Shown: one piece after another, positions 8,006 through 16,493 of the stretch
Numbering within the stretch: the stretch's first letter is position 1
How the letters are laid out: every line of letters starts with the position of its first letter
NCBI RefSeq assembly: GCF_001426345.1
Contig: NZ_LMEM01000014.1
Span: 1-64,000, forward strand
Direction: 5' to 3'
DNA from: Devosia sp. Root436
GTDB taxonomy: Bacteria > Pseudomonadota > Alphaproteobacteria > Rhizobiales > Devosiaceae
DNA: 64,000 nt
Position numbers and translations under genes: made by a program
The notes under the pieces: model-generated
The model's database searches: none
What the model was told of the DNA's origin: nothing
Seen by the model: the letters and a program-made list of their open reading frames with translations, nothing else

Positions 8006-8935
8006 ATGACCATCGAGATCCTGCAGACCGGCAAGCTGCTCGCCAGTTGCGAAGCCGCCCTGGCCGAGCGCTACACCGTCCACAAGCTGCACGAACAGCC
8101 CGACCCCAAGGCCTGGCTCGCGGCCAACGGTACGCGCATCCGCGCCCATGCCGGCTCGGGCGTGCAGGCCGAGCTCATGGATGCCCTGCCCAATCTCGAA
8201 ATCATCGCCAGCTTCGGCGTCGGCTACGACAATATCGACACCAAAGCCGCCAAGGCCCGCAATATCCGCGTCACCAACACGCCCAATGTGCTCAACGATG
8301 CCGTGGCCGAACTCACCATCGGCCTGATGATCGCCCTGGCCCGCCGCATCCCGCAGGCCGATCAATATGTGCGCCAGGGCAGGTGGCCCGGCGGCTCCAT
8401 GCCGCTCTTTTCCGAACTCACCGGCAAGACCGTCGGCATTCTCGGCCTCGGCCGCATCGGCAAGGAAATCGCCACCCGCGCCCAGGCCATGAAGATGCGC
8501 GTCGTCTATCACGGCCGCAAGCGTCAGCCCGCCGAGCCCCATGTCTTCTATGACAGCCTCGTGGACATGGCCCGCGACAGCGACTGGCTGGTTATCATCG
8601 CCCCCGGCGGCAAGGGCACCGAGCGTATCGTCTCGCGCGAAGTCCTCGAAGCGCTCGGCCCCAAGGGCATGCTTGTCAATATCGCCCGCGGTACGCTGGT
8701 CGATGAGTCCGCTTTGCTCGACCTGCTGCAGAATGGCGGTCTCGGCGGCGCCGCGCTCGACGTCTTCGAAAACGAACCCCAGGTCCCCGCCGGCTTCCTC
8801 GCCCTCGAAAACGTCGTCCTCAGCCCCCACCAGGGCAGCGCCACGGTGCAGACCCGCGACGCCATGGGCGCCCTGCTGGTCGCCAACCTCGAAGCCCATT
8901 TCGCCGGGGAACCACTGATCAGCGCGGTGGTGTAG
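8006..8935 (+). CDS. D-2-hydroxyacid dehydrogenase (hydroxypyruvate/glyoxylate reductase type)
   Basis: This NAD(P)-dependent oxidoreductase of 309 residues shows the D-2-hydroxyacid dehydrogenase layout. The dinucleotide loop is GILGLGRIGKEIA, the catalytic Arg lies in VNIARGTLVDE, the Glu in DVFENEPQVP and the His in LSPHQGSATVQT. The short N-terminal domain is most like the hydroxypyruvate or glyoxylate reductases of rhizobia. The precise substrate cannot be read from the sequence. It appears to be monocistronic, with its own 134-bp divergent promoter region. Confidence 0.93.
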   Translation: MTIEILQTGKLLASCEAALAERYTVHKLHEQPDPKAWLAANGTRIRAHAGSGVQAELMDALPNLEIIASFGVGYDNIDTKAAKARNIRVTNTPNVLNDAVAELTIGLMIALARRIPQADQYVRQGRWPGGSMPLFSELTGKTVGILGLGRIGKEIATRAQAMKMRVVYHGRKRQPAEPHVFYDSLVDMARDSDWLVIIAPGGKGTERIVSREVLEALGPKGMLVNIARGTLVDESALLDLLQNGGLGGAALDVFENEPQVPAGFLALENVVLSPHQGSATVQTRDAMGALLVANLEAHFAGEPLISAVV

Positions 8936-8941
8936 TTGAGG

Positions 8942-9574
8942 CTAAGCCCCGCAATCACTCATACTGACTTCAACGGCGCGCGCTTTGCCACTCGTTCCAG
9001 GGAAATCTTCAAACAGAGCGTCAATCAAGCAGCTAGCGACTTCAGCAAAGGTTCCGCTAGACCCGGAACTCACAACCTTGGCTTCGTATATCTTCTTGCC
9101 CGTCTTTGTGTTGGTCATCTCAACGGAAAGGACGCGCTGATATGTTGTATGGGAGACGGGAGCGACGCCCACCACGCCATAGGTGGTTGGTGTGTAACTG
9201 GTGCCGGAATAGGAGCCAAAGCCCCCGGTGCCGTATATGTTACCAGTTGAGTAAGTTGTCCCACCACCAGTTTGTCCGTAGATTGGGACAGAACTGATCG
9301 ACGTTCTGCCGCCATCAATCGCGTATGCAAACCGCACGTCCACATCGGGGCTCGAAGATGCGCTCCAGCCATGCTGCTCCAGCCGTGTACTGATTAAGCC
9401 AGCATAGGTTGTGGCCTCCAAGCTATCCCCCTGGATGTTCGAGGCACGAACTGAAAATGTTTCAGGGGTATTGGGCTGCAATGTATGAAACGCAGTCACA
9501 TTGGACTGCACTGACTGGCATGCCGCTAGACCCACGGACAGGAATGCCACGGCCAAGATGGCGAATTTTGTCAT
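8942..9574 (-). CDS. DUF4136-like lipoprotein
   Basis: From the ATG at 9574, which has a G-rich ribosome site just upstream, the 210-residue product begins with a lipoprotein signal ending VGLAAC, so Cys19 would be lipidated. The mature part has a DUF4136-like outline: a variance-type N-terminal strand segment, a Gly/Ser/Tyr-rich middle and a C-terminal block with KTGKKIYEAKV and a final conserved-looking Cys. It is probably anchored in an envelope membrane and its function is unknown. The DNA is less GC-rich than that of neighbouring genes, a mild hint of recent arrival. Confidence 0.75.
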   Translation of the reverse strand: MTKFAILAVAFLSVGLAACQSVQSNVTAFHTLQPNTPETFSVRASNIQGDSLEATTYAGLISTRLEQHGWSASSSPDVDVRFAYAIDGGRTSISSVPIYGQTGGGTTYSTGNIYGTGGFGSYSGTSYTPTTYGVVGVAPVSHTTYQRVLSVEMTNTKTGKKIYEAKVVSSGSSGTFAEVASCLIDALFEDFPGTSGKARAVEVSMSDCGA

Positions 9575-9646
9575 AGTCCCCCCAAAGCTTTCTAATTTCT
9601 TCGTACTCGAAGGCGTCGTGTTGTCCAAGCCATCTTTGTGCACCGC

Positions 9647-9985
9647 CTACCCCAGATTCTCCTGCACCATCGTCCCCGCGTCATGCACGCAGAACAGCAC
9701 CAGCCGTCCATCTCCGATATTGGTGAACTTATGCGGCACCCCGCCCGGCACCACGGCGATGTCGCCCGGCCCGGCCTCGAATTCCTCGTCCCCCGCCACG
9801 ATCAGCGCCCGCCCCGATTGCACGAACCAGGTTTCGGGATAGGGGTGGGTATGCAGCCCCGGCCCCTGTCCGGGGTCGTTGTCCACGGCAAAAAATGAAA
9901 TGTCCGTGCCAGAAGCCGCGCCCTCGAACCGTACCGTACGGCTCTTGCTCACCGCCCGGTCCGCCGCCCGCACTATATGCACCAT
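9647..9985 (-). CDS. Cupin-domain protein
   Basis: This is a 112-residue single cupin barrel. Motif 1 is GPGLHTHPYPETWFVQSG, with the metal-binding His and Glu residues, and motif 2 is PGGVPHKFTNIG. The ATG at 9985 is chosen because AGGAGG lies seven bases upstream, and a longer reading from 10069 lacks this. The enzymatic or sensing role is unknown. Its start region is divergent to alpha-glucosidase 1. Confidence 0.88.
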   Translation of the reverse strand: MVHIVRAADRAVSKSRTVRFEGAASGTDISFFAVDNDPGQGPGLHTHPYPETWFVQSGRALIVAGDEEFEAGPGDIAVVPGGVPHKFTNIGDGRLVLFCVHDAGTMVQENLG

Positions 9986-10126
9986 GCTATCCTCCTGTGG
10001 CCTTCTGCCATGACGACGGACGGGGCCGCAGCTTTTCGACACGCGCAATCCACGCCTGCGCAACGCCACGATTCCCTTCCGCGTTACGACCCGTTAGCCT
10101 TGGCACAACAGCAAACGGAGTCGGCA

Positions 10127-11758
10127 ATGACCGAATGGTGGCGCGGCGGAGTGATCTATCAGGTCTATCCGCGCTCGTTTCAGGACAGCAATGGCGATGG
10201 CGTGGGCGATCTGCCCGGCATTATCCGCCGGCTCGATCACATTGCCGGCCTCGGCGTCGACTGCATCTGGCTGTCGCCCATCACCCAGTCGCCCCAGGCC
10301 GATATGGGCTATGACGTCTCGGACTATCGCGAGGTCGATCGCCTGTTCGGTTCGCTGCATGATTTCGACAGCCTGGTCGAGCAGGCCCATGCCCGTGGTC
10401 TCAAGGTCATCATGGACCAGGTGGTGAGCCACACTTCGGACCTGCATCCCTGGTTCCAGGAAAGCCGCCTCAACCGCACCAATGCCAAGGCCGACTGGTA
10501 TGTCTGGGCCGATCCGCTGCCCGATGGTTCGCCGCCCAACAATTGGCCCGCCGTCTTCGGCGGCCGCGCCTGGGAGTGGAACCCGACGCGCGGGCAGTAT
10601 TACCTGCACAATTTCCTCTCCAGCCAGCCCGATCTCAACTTCCACAACCCGGACGTGCAGCAGGCCGTGCTCGACATCATGCGCTTCTGGCTCGAGCGCG
10701 GTATCGATGGCTTCCGCCTCGATACGGTCAATTACTATTTCCACGACAGCAGGCTGCGCAACAATCCACCCAACAAGGTGAAAAACGAGCATCTGCTCTA
10801 TGCGGTCAATCCCTATGATATGCAGGAGCACCGCTATTCCAAGAGCCAGCCGGAAAACGTCGCCTTCCTCAAGCGCGTGCGCAGGCTGCTCGATGAATTT
10901 CCCGGCACCACCTCGGTCGGTGAGGTCGGCGACAGCCACAAATCGGTCGAGCTGATGGCCCAATACACATCCGGCGGCGATACGCTGCATATGTGCTACG
11001 GCTTCGACTTCCTCGGGCCGCAATTCACCGCCGCCCATTTCCGCAAATGTATCGAGGCCTTCTTCAAGGCCGGCCCCGATGGCTGGCCCTGCTGGAGTTT
11101 TTCCAACCACGACGTGCCGCGCCACCTCACGCGCTGGGCCCCGTTCAGCCAGTCCCCCGCCGACCTCGCCCGCCAGGCCGCCGCGCTGGTGCTGTCGCTC
11201 AAGGGCTCGGTCTGTCTGTACCAGGGCGAGGAGCTGGGCCTGCCCGAAACCGATCTGCTGTTCGAGGAATTGACCGATCCTCGCGGCATCCGCTTCTGGC
11301 CCGAGGACAAGGGCCGCGACGGCTGCCGCACCCCCATGCCCTGGGACGAGGGCGACGCCCCCAATGGCTTCACCTCCGGCACCCCCTGGCTGCCGCTCAA
11401 GCCGGCGCAATCGGCGCTCAATGTCGCGGGCCAGGATGCCGACCCCAATTCGACGCTGGCCTTCTATCGCACCATTCTCGCCTGGCGCAAAACCCATCCG
11501 GCCCTGCGCGACGGCGATATCGCCTTCGTCAAGACCGCCGAGCCGATCCTGGCCTTCCGCCGCACCTTGGGCGAGCAAAGCCTGCTCTGCGTCTTCAATC
11601 TCTCGGCCGACCCGCAATCCGTGGAGGTCACCGGCGTCACCGGCGAAGTCGACCCCATCTCCCGGCATGCCGCCCTCGCCGGCAAGAGCCTGCAACTGGG
11701 CGCCAACGGTTACGCCTTCGTGGCGTTGTCGTCAGGGAAAAGGGTGAGCATAAGATAG
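10127..11758 (+). CDS. Alpha-glucosidase 1, GH13 family
   Basis: This 543-residue GH13 enzyme hydrolyses terminal alpha-glucosidic bonds in maltose- or sucrose-type oligosaccharides. The barrel opens with WWRGGVIYQVYPRSFQDSNG. The catalytic triad is visible: nucleophile Asp199 (FRLDTVN), acid/base Glu266 (VGEVGD) and transition-state Asp329 (SNHDVPRH). The ATG at 10127 has CGGAG upstream and matches the usual N-terminus, so a longer reading from 9977 is rejected. No signal peptide is present, so the enzyme is cytoplasmic. It is a close relative of the second copy at 21714. Confidence 0.95.
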   Translation: MTEWWRGGVIYQVYPRSFQDSNGDGVGDLPGIIRRLDHIAGLGVDCIWLSPITQSPQADMGYDVSDYREVDRLFGSLHDFDSLVEQAHARGLKVIMDQVVSHTSDLHPWFQESRLNRTNAKADWYVWADPLPDGSPPNNWPAVFGGRAWEWNPTRGQYYLHNFLSSQPDLNFHNPDVQQAVLDIMRFWLERGIDGFRLDTVNYYFHDSRLRNNPPNKVKNEHLLYAVNPYDMQEHRYSKSQPENVAFLKRVRRLLDEFPGTTSVGEVGDSHKSVELMAQYTSGGDTLHMCYGFDFLGPQFTAAHFRKCIEAFFKAGPDGWPCWSFSNHDVPRHLTRWAPFSQSPADLARQAAALVLSLKGSVCLYQGEELGLPETDLLFEELTDPRGIRFWPEDKGRDGCRTPMPWDEGDAPNGFTSGTPWLPLKPAQSALNVAGQDADPNSTLAFYRTILAWRKTHPALRDGDIAFVKTAEPILAFRRTLGEQSLLCVFNLSADPQSVEVTGVTGEVDPISRHAALAGKSLQLGANGYAFVALSSGKRVSIR

Positions 11759-11819
11759 CGGTGGAAAGCAGCCGGTAATCCCGCGCCCATCTTCCGGTCA
11801 TGTCACCGCAATAAATGCC

Positions 11820-12095
11820 CTATTCCACCCGCCGCAGGTTACTCGGCTCGTAGAACTGCATTTCCTCGCGCCCATCGGCGCCGCGCACCCATACGCGGAT
11901 GCAGCCGCCCCACATTTCGGCGCGCGTCACGTCCACGCCGATGCTGCGCAGCAGGTCGAGATTATAGGCGTTGATCTCCGCTTCGCTGTACCGTTCGCGG
12001 TCCATTCCGAAGCTCCCCGAACAGGCCGGCGTGGCCAGGGCGGGTGCCGCGGCGGCGGCGAAAATGGCAAGGGCCAGGGGCAGGGCAGGGCGCAT
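11820..12095 (-). CDS. Small secreted protein, unknown
   Basis: The 91-residue product has a clear signal peptide (LPLALAIFAAAAAPALA) followed by about 68 mature residues with two Cys, one near the mature N-terminus and one in WGGCIRVWV, that could form a disulfide. No family is recognised. It lies just downstream of the AbrB-type membrane gene on the same strand, so it may be the last gene of that group. Confidence 0.65.
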   Translation of the reverse strand: MRPALPLALAIFAAAAAPALATPACSGSFGMDRERYSEAEINAYNLDLLRSIGVDVTRAEMWGGCIRVWVRGADGREEMQFYEPSNLRRVE

Positions 12096-12113
12096 GGTCA
12101 GATCTCCTTCGAT

Positions 12114-13196
12114 TCATTGCTGCCGCGCGATTGCGGCAGCCTCGCGGCGACGGATCAGCACCACCACGGCCGGTATGGCAAAACTCAGCAGCAACAGCCG
12201 CATCACATGATGGGCCGCAATGAAGGCCGTATCATAGCCCAGCGCAATCCCCAGCGCCCCCATGCCTTCGAGCGCCCCCGGCGACAGCCCCAGCCAGATT
12301 TGCCCGAAGGGCATGTCGACGAAGTGGCTCACCCCATAGGCGATCACCGTCACGATGGCCACGGTCATGCCGGTGGCGATGACGCCGCCCTTGGCCGCCG
12401 CCAGGAACTCCCTGCGGGTGATCCCGGCAAAGCGCGAGCCGATCAGCGCCCCGGTGAGAATGAAGGTCACCGTCACCAGCGGCGCCGGCATGGCTTCCAC
12501 ATAGAGCCCGCCCAGCTTGGCCGCCGTCGCCGCCGCCATCGCGCCGAGCACGAAGCCGGCGGGGACCTTGAGCCACACGAAACCCAGCCCCGCGACGGCA
12601 CAGGCCGCGCCCAGCGCCAGCAATTGCCAGATGCCGAGAAAGCTGGTCGGCGCGGGCGGCGTGAAATGATCGATCGGCAGGAACACCGCGCCGATGGGCA
12701 CGGCGATGGTCAGCATCAGGATGCGGATCACCTGGATGATGACGATCTGCCGGGAATCGCCCACCCCGGCCGCCGCAATCCCCAGCACGAAGGATAGATG
12801 CCCCGGAAACGAGCTGAGATAGGCCGTGCCCGGATCGAGCTTGAACACCCTGACCAGCATCCAGCCGGTCAGCGCGATGATCAGCACCAGTTCCAGCACC
12901 AGCCCCGCCAGGCTCACCGGCCAGCTGGCGATCAGGCTCAAGCTGTCCGGCGCCACATTGGCCCCCATCGACATGCCGATGAGCAGGAAAGCCACATCGC
13001 GCAACCGGTTGGGCATGCTCACCGGCCACCCTGCCATCGCCGCCGCCGTCACCGCCAGCGCACCCCCCATCAACCACCCCGCCGGCAATTGCAGCAGCGT
13101 CGCAACCGCCCCGCCAATGGCGGAGACGGCGAGGGTAAGGAGGACGGGGAGAGTTCTCCACCAGAGGCTGGATGGTTTTGATGGGATGAGAGTCAC
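12114..13196 (-). CDS. AbrB-type (AmoA-like) membrane protein
   Basis: This polytopic inner-membrane protein belongs to the AbrB/ammonia-monooxygenase-like family of putative transporters. It has about ten hydrophobic segments and the duplicated family pattern: a PAGWLMGG block in the first half, then SFPGHLSFVLGIAAA, then a WLGLSPGALEGMGALGIALG block near the end. About 360 residues are read from the GTG at 13196. That GTG lies inside the end of the 115-bp element at 13192-13306 and has no Shine-Dalgarno sequence. A longer reading from 13262 begins inside the element, so the true start is uncertain. It follows the M20 amidohydrolase on the same strand. Confidence 0.82.
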   Translation of the reverse strand: MTLIPSKPSSLWWRTLPVLLTLAVSAIGGAVATLLQLPAGWLMGGALAVTAAAMAGWPVSMPNRLRDVAFLLIGMSMGANVAPDSLSLIASWPVSLAGLVLELVLIIALTGWMLVRVFKLDPGTAYLSSFPGHLSFVLGIAAAGVGDSRQIVIIQVIRILMLTIAVPIGAVFLPIDHFTPPAPTSFLGIWQLLALGAACAVAGLGFVWLKVPAGFVLGAMAAATAAKLGGLYVEAMPAPLVTVTFILTGALIGSRFAGITRREFLAAAKGGVIATGMTVAIVTVIAYGVSHFVDMPFGQIWLGLSPGALEGMGALGIALGYDTAFIAAHHVMRLLLLSFAIPAVVVLIRRREAAAIARQQ

Positions 13197-13306
13197 GTCA
13201 GGGCGAGCCGAAAATAGTGGATTTTGAGAACCGGAGCGGAGCGTACTCCAGTACGTGAGCACCGGAAGCGCAGAAATTCGCTATTTGCAGGCCGCCTTGG
13301 CGTGAC
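13192..13306. repeat. 115-bp imperfect palindromic element, family D
   Basis: The element starts GTCACG and ends CGTGAC. Its two halves are imperfect inverted copies: GGAGCGGAGCGTACT in the left half mirrors AGTACGTGAGCACC in the right. It lies between two co-directional genes. One end is the last base of the M20 stop codon and the other end lies over the GTG start of the AbrB-type gene. The size and terminal symmetry resemble the ~105-bp palindromes of Brucella and relatives, but identity was not tested. Confidence 0.7.
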
Positions 13307-14481
13307 TATCGACCATCAACAGGCAACGCCTTCTCCGCCAGCCGCACCCAATACGTCACCCCCACCGGAATAACCGCATCATTGAAATCATAAGTATCGG
13401 TATGCAGCTCCGAACTGTCGCCGTTGCCGAGGAAGATATAGGCCCCCGGCCGCTCTTCGAGCATGAAGGAGAAATCCTCCCCGCCCATCGACGGCGGCAC
13501 GTCGGCGTCCACCCGGTCGGCGCCCACCACGTCGCCGGCCACCTCGGCGGCAAACGCCGCCTGCGCGGCCGCATTGACTGTCACCGGATAGCCCCGCGCA
13601 TAGCGGATCGTGGCCGCGGCGCCGAAACTGCTGGCGAATTGCGGTACGAACTGGTCCAGCCGCGCCTCGATCTGGTCCTGCACGCCGCCATCGAGTGTCC
13701 GCACCGTGCCGGTGATCTTGGCGGTGCGCGAAATCACATTATCGGCCTCGCCGGCCTCCACCATGGTCACCGACAGCACCGCGCTATGCAGCGGATCGAC
13801 ATTGCGAGACACGATCGATTGCAAGGCCACGATCATATTGGCCGCCACCACGATGGGGTCGATCGTCGTCTGCGGCCGCGCCGCATGGCCGCCCCGGCCG
13901 GTAATGTCGATATAGAACCGGTCCGTCGCCGCCATGATGCCGCCGGCGCGAATGCCGAAATGCCCTTCCGGCATGCCGGGCCAATTGTGCATGCCGTAGA
14001 ATTCGTCGATGGCGAAGCGCTCCACCAGCCCGTCATCGAGCATGGCCCTGCCGCCCGCGCCGCCTTCTTCTGCCGGCTGGAAGATAAGGGCGATCCGCCC
14101 GTCGAAATTGCGCGTCTCCGCCAGGTATTTCGCCGCCCCCAGCAGCATGGCCGTGTGCCCGTCATGCCCGCAGGCATGCATCTTGCCCGGCACGGTGGAC
14201 ACATAGTCCTTCCCGGTCTTTTCCGTCATCGGCAGCGCATCCATGTCGGCCCGCAGCCCGATCGTCCGCCCGCTGCCGCCCTTGCGCCCATTGATGATGC
14301 CGACGACGCCCGTGCGCCCGATGCCGGCAACCACTTCATCGCAACCGAATTCGCGCAGCTTCTGCTCCACCACGCCGGCCGTCCGCATCACGTCATACAG
14401 CAATTCGGGATGCGCATGAAAATCCCGCCGCCAGCCGGCGATTTCCTCATGAAATTCGGCGATACGATTCAATACAGGCAT
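13306..14481 (-). CDS. M20-family amidohydrolase (hippurate hydrolase type)
   Basis: This 391-residue metallopeptidase removes N-acyl groups from amino acids or similar amides. Family marks are LRADMDALPMTEKTG, then the metal-ligand motif MHACGHDGHTAMLL, then QPAEEGGAGGRAML with the catalytic Glu pair, then YGMHNWPGMPEG, and PPSMGGEDFSFML near the C-terminus. The dimerisation domain lies between. No signal peptide is seen, so the enzyme is cytoplasmic. The acyl substrate cannot be specified. It is divergent from etfB across a family B repeat. Confidence 0.93.
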   Translation of the reverse strand: MPVLNRIAEFHEEIAGWRRDFHAHPELLYDVMRTAGVVEQKLREFGCDEVVAGIGRTGVVGIINGRKGGSGRTIGLRADMDALPMTEKTGKDYVSTVPGKMHACGHDGHTAMLLGAAKYLAETRNFDGRIALIFQPAEEGGAGGRAMLDDGLVERFAIDEFYGMHNWPGMPEGHFGIRAGGIMAATDRFYIDITGRGGHAARPQTTIDPIVVAANMIVALQSIVSRNVDPLHSAVLSVTMVEAGEADNVISRTAKITGTVRTLDGGVQDQIEARLDQFVPQFASSFGAAATIRYARGYPVTVNAAAQAAFAAEVAGDVVGADRVDADVPPSMGGEDFSFMLEERPGAYIFLGNGDSSELHTDTYDFNDAVIPVGVTYWVRLAEKALPVDGR

Positions 14482-14561
14482 GAAGGGGGTCCGAAGCAGT
14501 CAATTCGGGGTCAGTCTCGCTGCCCCAATCGATCAGGTCAACACTAGCACGGTTTTGATAA

Positions 14562-14627
14562 GGCCGTGCCACACCCTCTTGGTGAGGTACGCTTCTTCAG
14601 CACCTCGAACCACGAGGGGCGTGGCAC
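14562..14627. repeat. Palindromic repeat, family B (copy 2)
   Basis: GGTGAGGTACGCTTCTTCAG followed by CCTCGAACCACGAGGGGCGTG matches the family. Its outer ends GTGCCAC / GTGGCAC are inverted copies. It occupies the middle of the 259-bp divergent region between the amidohydrolase and etfB. The rest of that region holds nothing else I can support. Confidence 0.75.
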
Positions 14628-14740
14628 GATCCCAGCACCCTTTTCCAACAATCCCACGCCACCTAGCCCAAATTTCCCCCGGCGCGGCTTGCCCGTCCCA
14701 GCCATTTTTGCCATGACACCGGCAACTTGCCGGAGAGCCC

Positions 14741-15499
14741 ATGAAAATCCTGGTCGCCATCAAGCGCGTCGTCGATCACAATGTCCGCATAAGGGTCCGT
14801 CCCGACGGAACTGGCGTCGAAACGTCGGGCGTCCGCATGTCGATGAACCCTTTCTGCAAGCACGCCGTCGAAGCCGCCGTTCAGCTTTCCGAGGCCGGCC
14901 ATGGCGACGAGGTGGTCGTCGTCTCCATCGGGCCCAGGACCGCCAATGACGTCATCCTCACCGCCCTCGCCATGGGCGCCCATCGCGGCATCCTCATCGA
15001 GACCGATGCCGAGCTCGAAACCCTCGCCATATCAAAGCTCCTGGCCAAGGTGGTCGCCGAGGAAAATCCGGATATTGTCCTGCTCGGCAAGCAGGCCGTT
15101 GACGACGATTCCAACCATGTCGGCCAGATGCTCGCCGCCCTCACCAGTCGCCCCCAGGCCACCTTTGCCTCCGAAATCAAGGTGGTCGGACAGGCGTTGG
15201 AGGTTGTCAGGGAAGTCGATTCCGGCCGCGAAACCCTGTCGCTGCCGCTCCCGGCCATCGTCACGGCAGACCTGCGCCTCAACACCCCGCGCAACGCCGC
15301 CCTGCCCATGGTGATGAAGGCCCGCTCCAAGCCGCTCGCCGTGCGTCCCGCCGCCGAGTTCGGCATCGACCTGGTCCCACGCCTCAAGATCGAAAAGATA
15401 TCCCCGCCACCCGAGCGCATGGCAGGAAAGACTGTCGCCACGGTTGCCGACCTCGCCGCCTTCATCGCCGCAGATGTCTCCGACATGGAGGCGCTGTGA
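14741..15499 (+). CDS. etfB: Electron transfer flavoprotein beta subunit
   Basis: EtfB (252 residues) binds AMP and forms the EtfAB heterodimer that passes electrons from acyl-CoA and other dehydrogenases to ETF-ubiquinone oxidoreductase. The N-terminus MKILVAIKRVVDHNVRIRV and the blocks MNPFCKHAVEAAVQLSE, GKQAVDDDSNHVGQML and LPAIVTADLRLNTPRNA are diagnostic. It is followed by etfA with a one-base stop/start overlap (TGATG). Confidence 0.98.
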   Translation: MKILVAIKRVVDHNVRIRVRPDGTGVETSGVRMSMNPFCKHAVEAAVQLSEAGHGDEVVVVSIGPRTANDVILTALAMGAHRGILIETDAELETLAISKLLAKVVAEENPDIVLLGKQAVDDDSNHVGQMLAALTSRPQATFASEIKVVGQALEVVREVDSGRETLSLPLPAIVTADLRLNTPRNAALPMVMKARSKPLAVRPAAEFGIDLVPRLKIEKISPPPERMAGKTVATVADLAAFIAADVSDMEAL

Positions 15500-16428
15500 T
15501 GAGCGTTCTGGTTCTGGCCGATCACGGCCTCGGTGCCCTTTCGCCCGCCACCGCCCGCGTCGTCGGCGCGGTCAGCACCCTGGGCCCGGTCGACATCCTC
15601 GTCGTCGCCGAAAATCCCGCTGCAATCGCTCAATCCGCATCCGCCCTGGCGGGTGTCGCTAAAGTATTGACCGCAAAGGGCAGTTCTTTAGCCGATGGCC
15701 TCGAAGCACTGCTCGAAACGTTAACAGTCCGCTATCGTTACGTCGCGTCCAGCGCGGGTAGCCTGGGCAAGGATGTCATGCCCCGGCTGGCCGCCAAACT
15801 CGACTTGATGCCGGTGACCGACGTCATCGCCATCCACGGCCCCAACAGCTTCGACCGCCCCATCTATGCCGGCAACGCCGTGCAAACCGTGACGGATAAT
15901 CAGCCCCGGCACATCCTCACTATCAGGGCCTCAGCCTTCCGCCCCGCCGCGACAGGCAATGCCGCCCCCATCGAAGCCCTTGATGGCACAGTCGTTTCCG
16001 CCGCCAGCCTCATCGCCACGCACCGCACCGAAAGCGACACCCCCGACCTCGCCACCGCCCAGATCGTGGTCGGCGGCGGCGTCGCCCTCGGCTCGGCCGA
16101 AAATTTTCAACTCATTGAATCCCTTGCCAAAAAGCTCGGCGCGGCCATCGGTGCCACCCGCGCCGCCGTCGATGCGGGCTATGCCCCCAATGATTGGCAG
16201 GTCGGCCAGACCGGCAAGATCATCGCCCCCGATCTCTACATCGCCATCGGCATTTCCGGCGCGCTGCAACATCTCGCCGGCATCCAGGGGGCGAAGAAGA
16301 TCGTCGCCATCAATACCGATGCCGAGGCCCCGCTGGTCAAGCTGGCCGATATGGCGCTCATCGGCGATCTGTTTGAAATCATTCCTCAATTGCTGGCGGA
16401 ATTGGACAAAGCCGGCCTCAAACGCTGA
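15499..16428 (+). CDS. etfA: Electron transfer flavoprotein alpha subunit
   Basis: EtfA (309 residues) carries the FAD of the EtfAB heterodimer. The C-terminal FAD domain is visible in [19 protein letters not shown] and the closing [16 protein letters not shown]. The ATG at 15499 overlaps the etfB stop by one base, which argues for translational coupling. A GTG three bases earlier is possible but less likely. The dehydrogenases that feed this pair are not in the window. Confidence 0.98.
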   Translation: MSVLVLADHGLGALSPATARVVGAVSTLGPVDILVVAENPAAIAQSASALAGVAKVLTAKGSSLADGLEALLETLTVRYRYVASSAGSLGKDVMPRLAAKLDLMPVTDVIAIHGPNSFDRPIYAGNAVQTVTDNQPRHILTIRASAFRPAATGNAAPIEALDGTVVSAASLIATHRTESDTPDLATAQIVVGGGVALGSAENFQLIESLAKKLGAAIGATRAAVDAGYAPNDWQVGQTGKIIAPDLYIAIGISGALQHLAGIQGAKKIVAINTDAEAPLVKLADMALIGDLFEIIPQLLAELDKAGLKR

Positions 16429-16493
16429 ATCAATTGCAAAAATCCCGCCGCCCCCTATAACAACCCCGCCTCCCACCGGAACGACTCCTCATC

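Noticed and set aside
10094..11695. A 533-codon open frame antisense to alpha-glucosidase 1
   Set aside because: It is the shadow of a high-GC gene. It has no ribosome site, its composition is low-complexity, and the sense frame has a full GH13 catalytic set.
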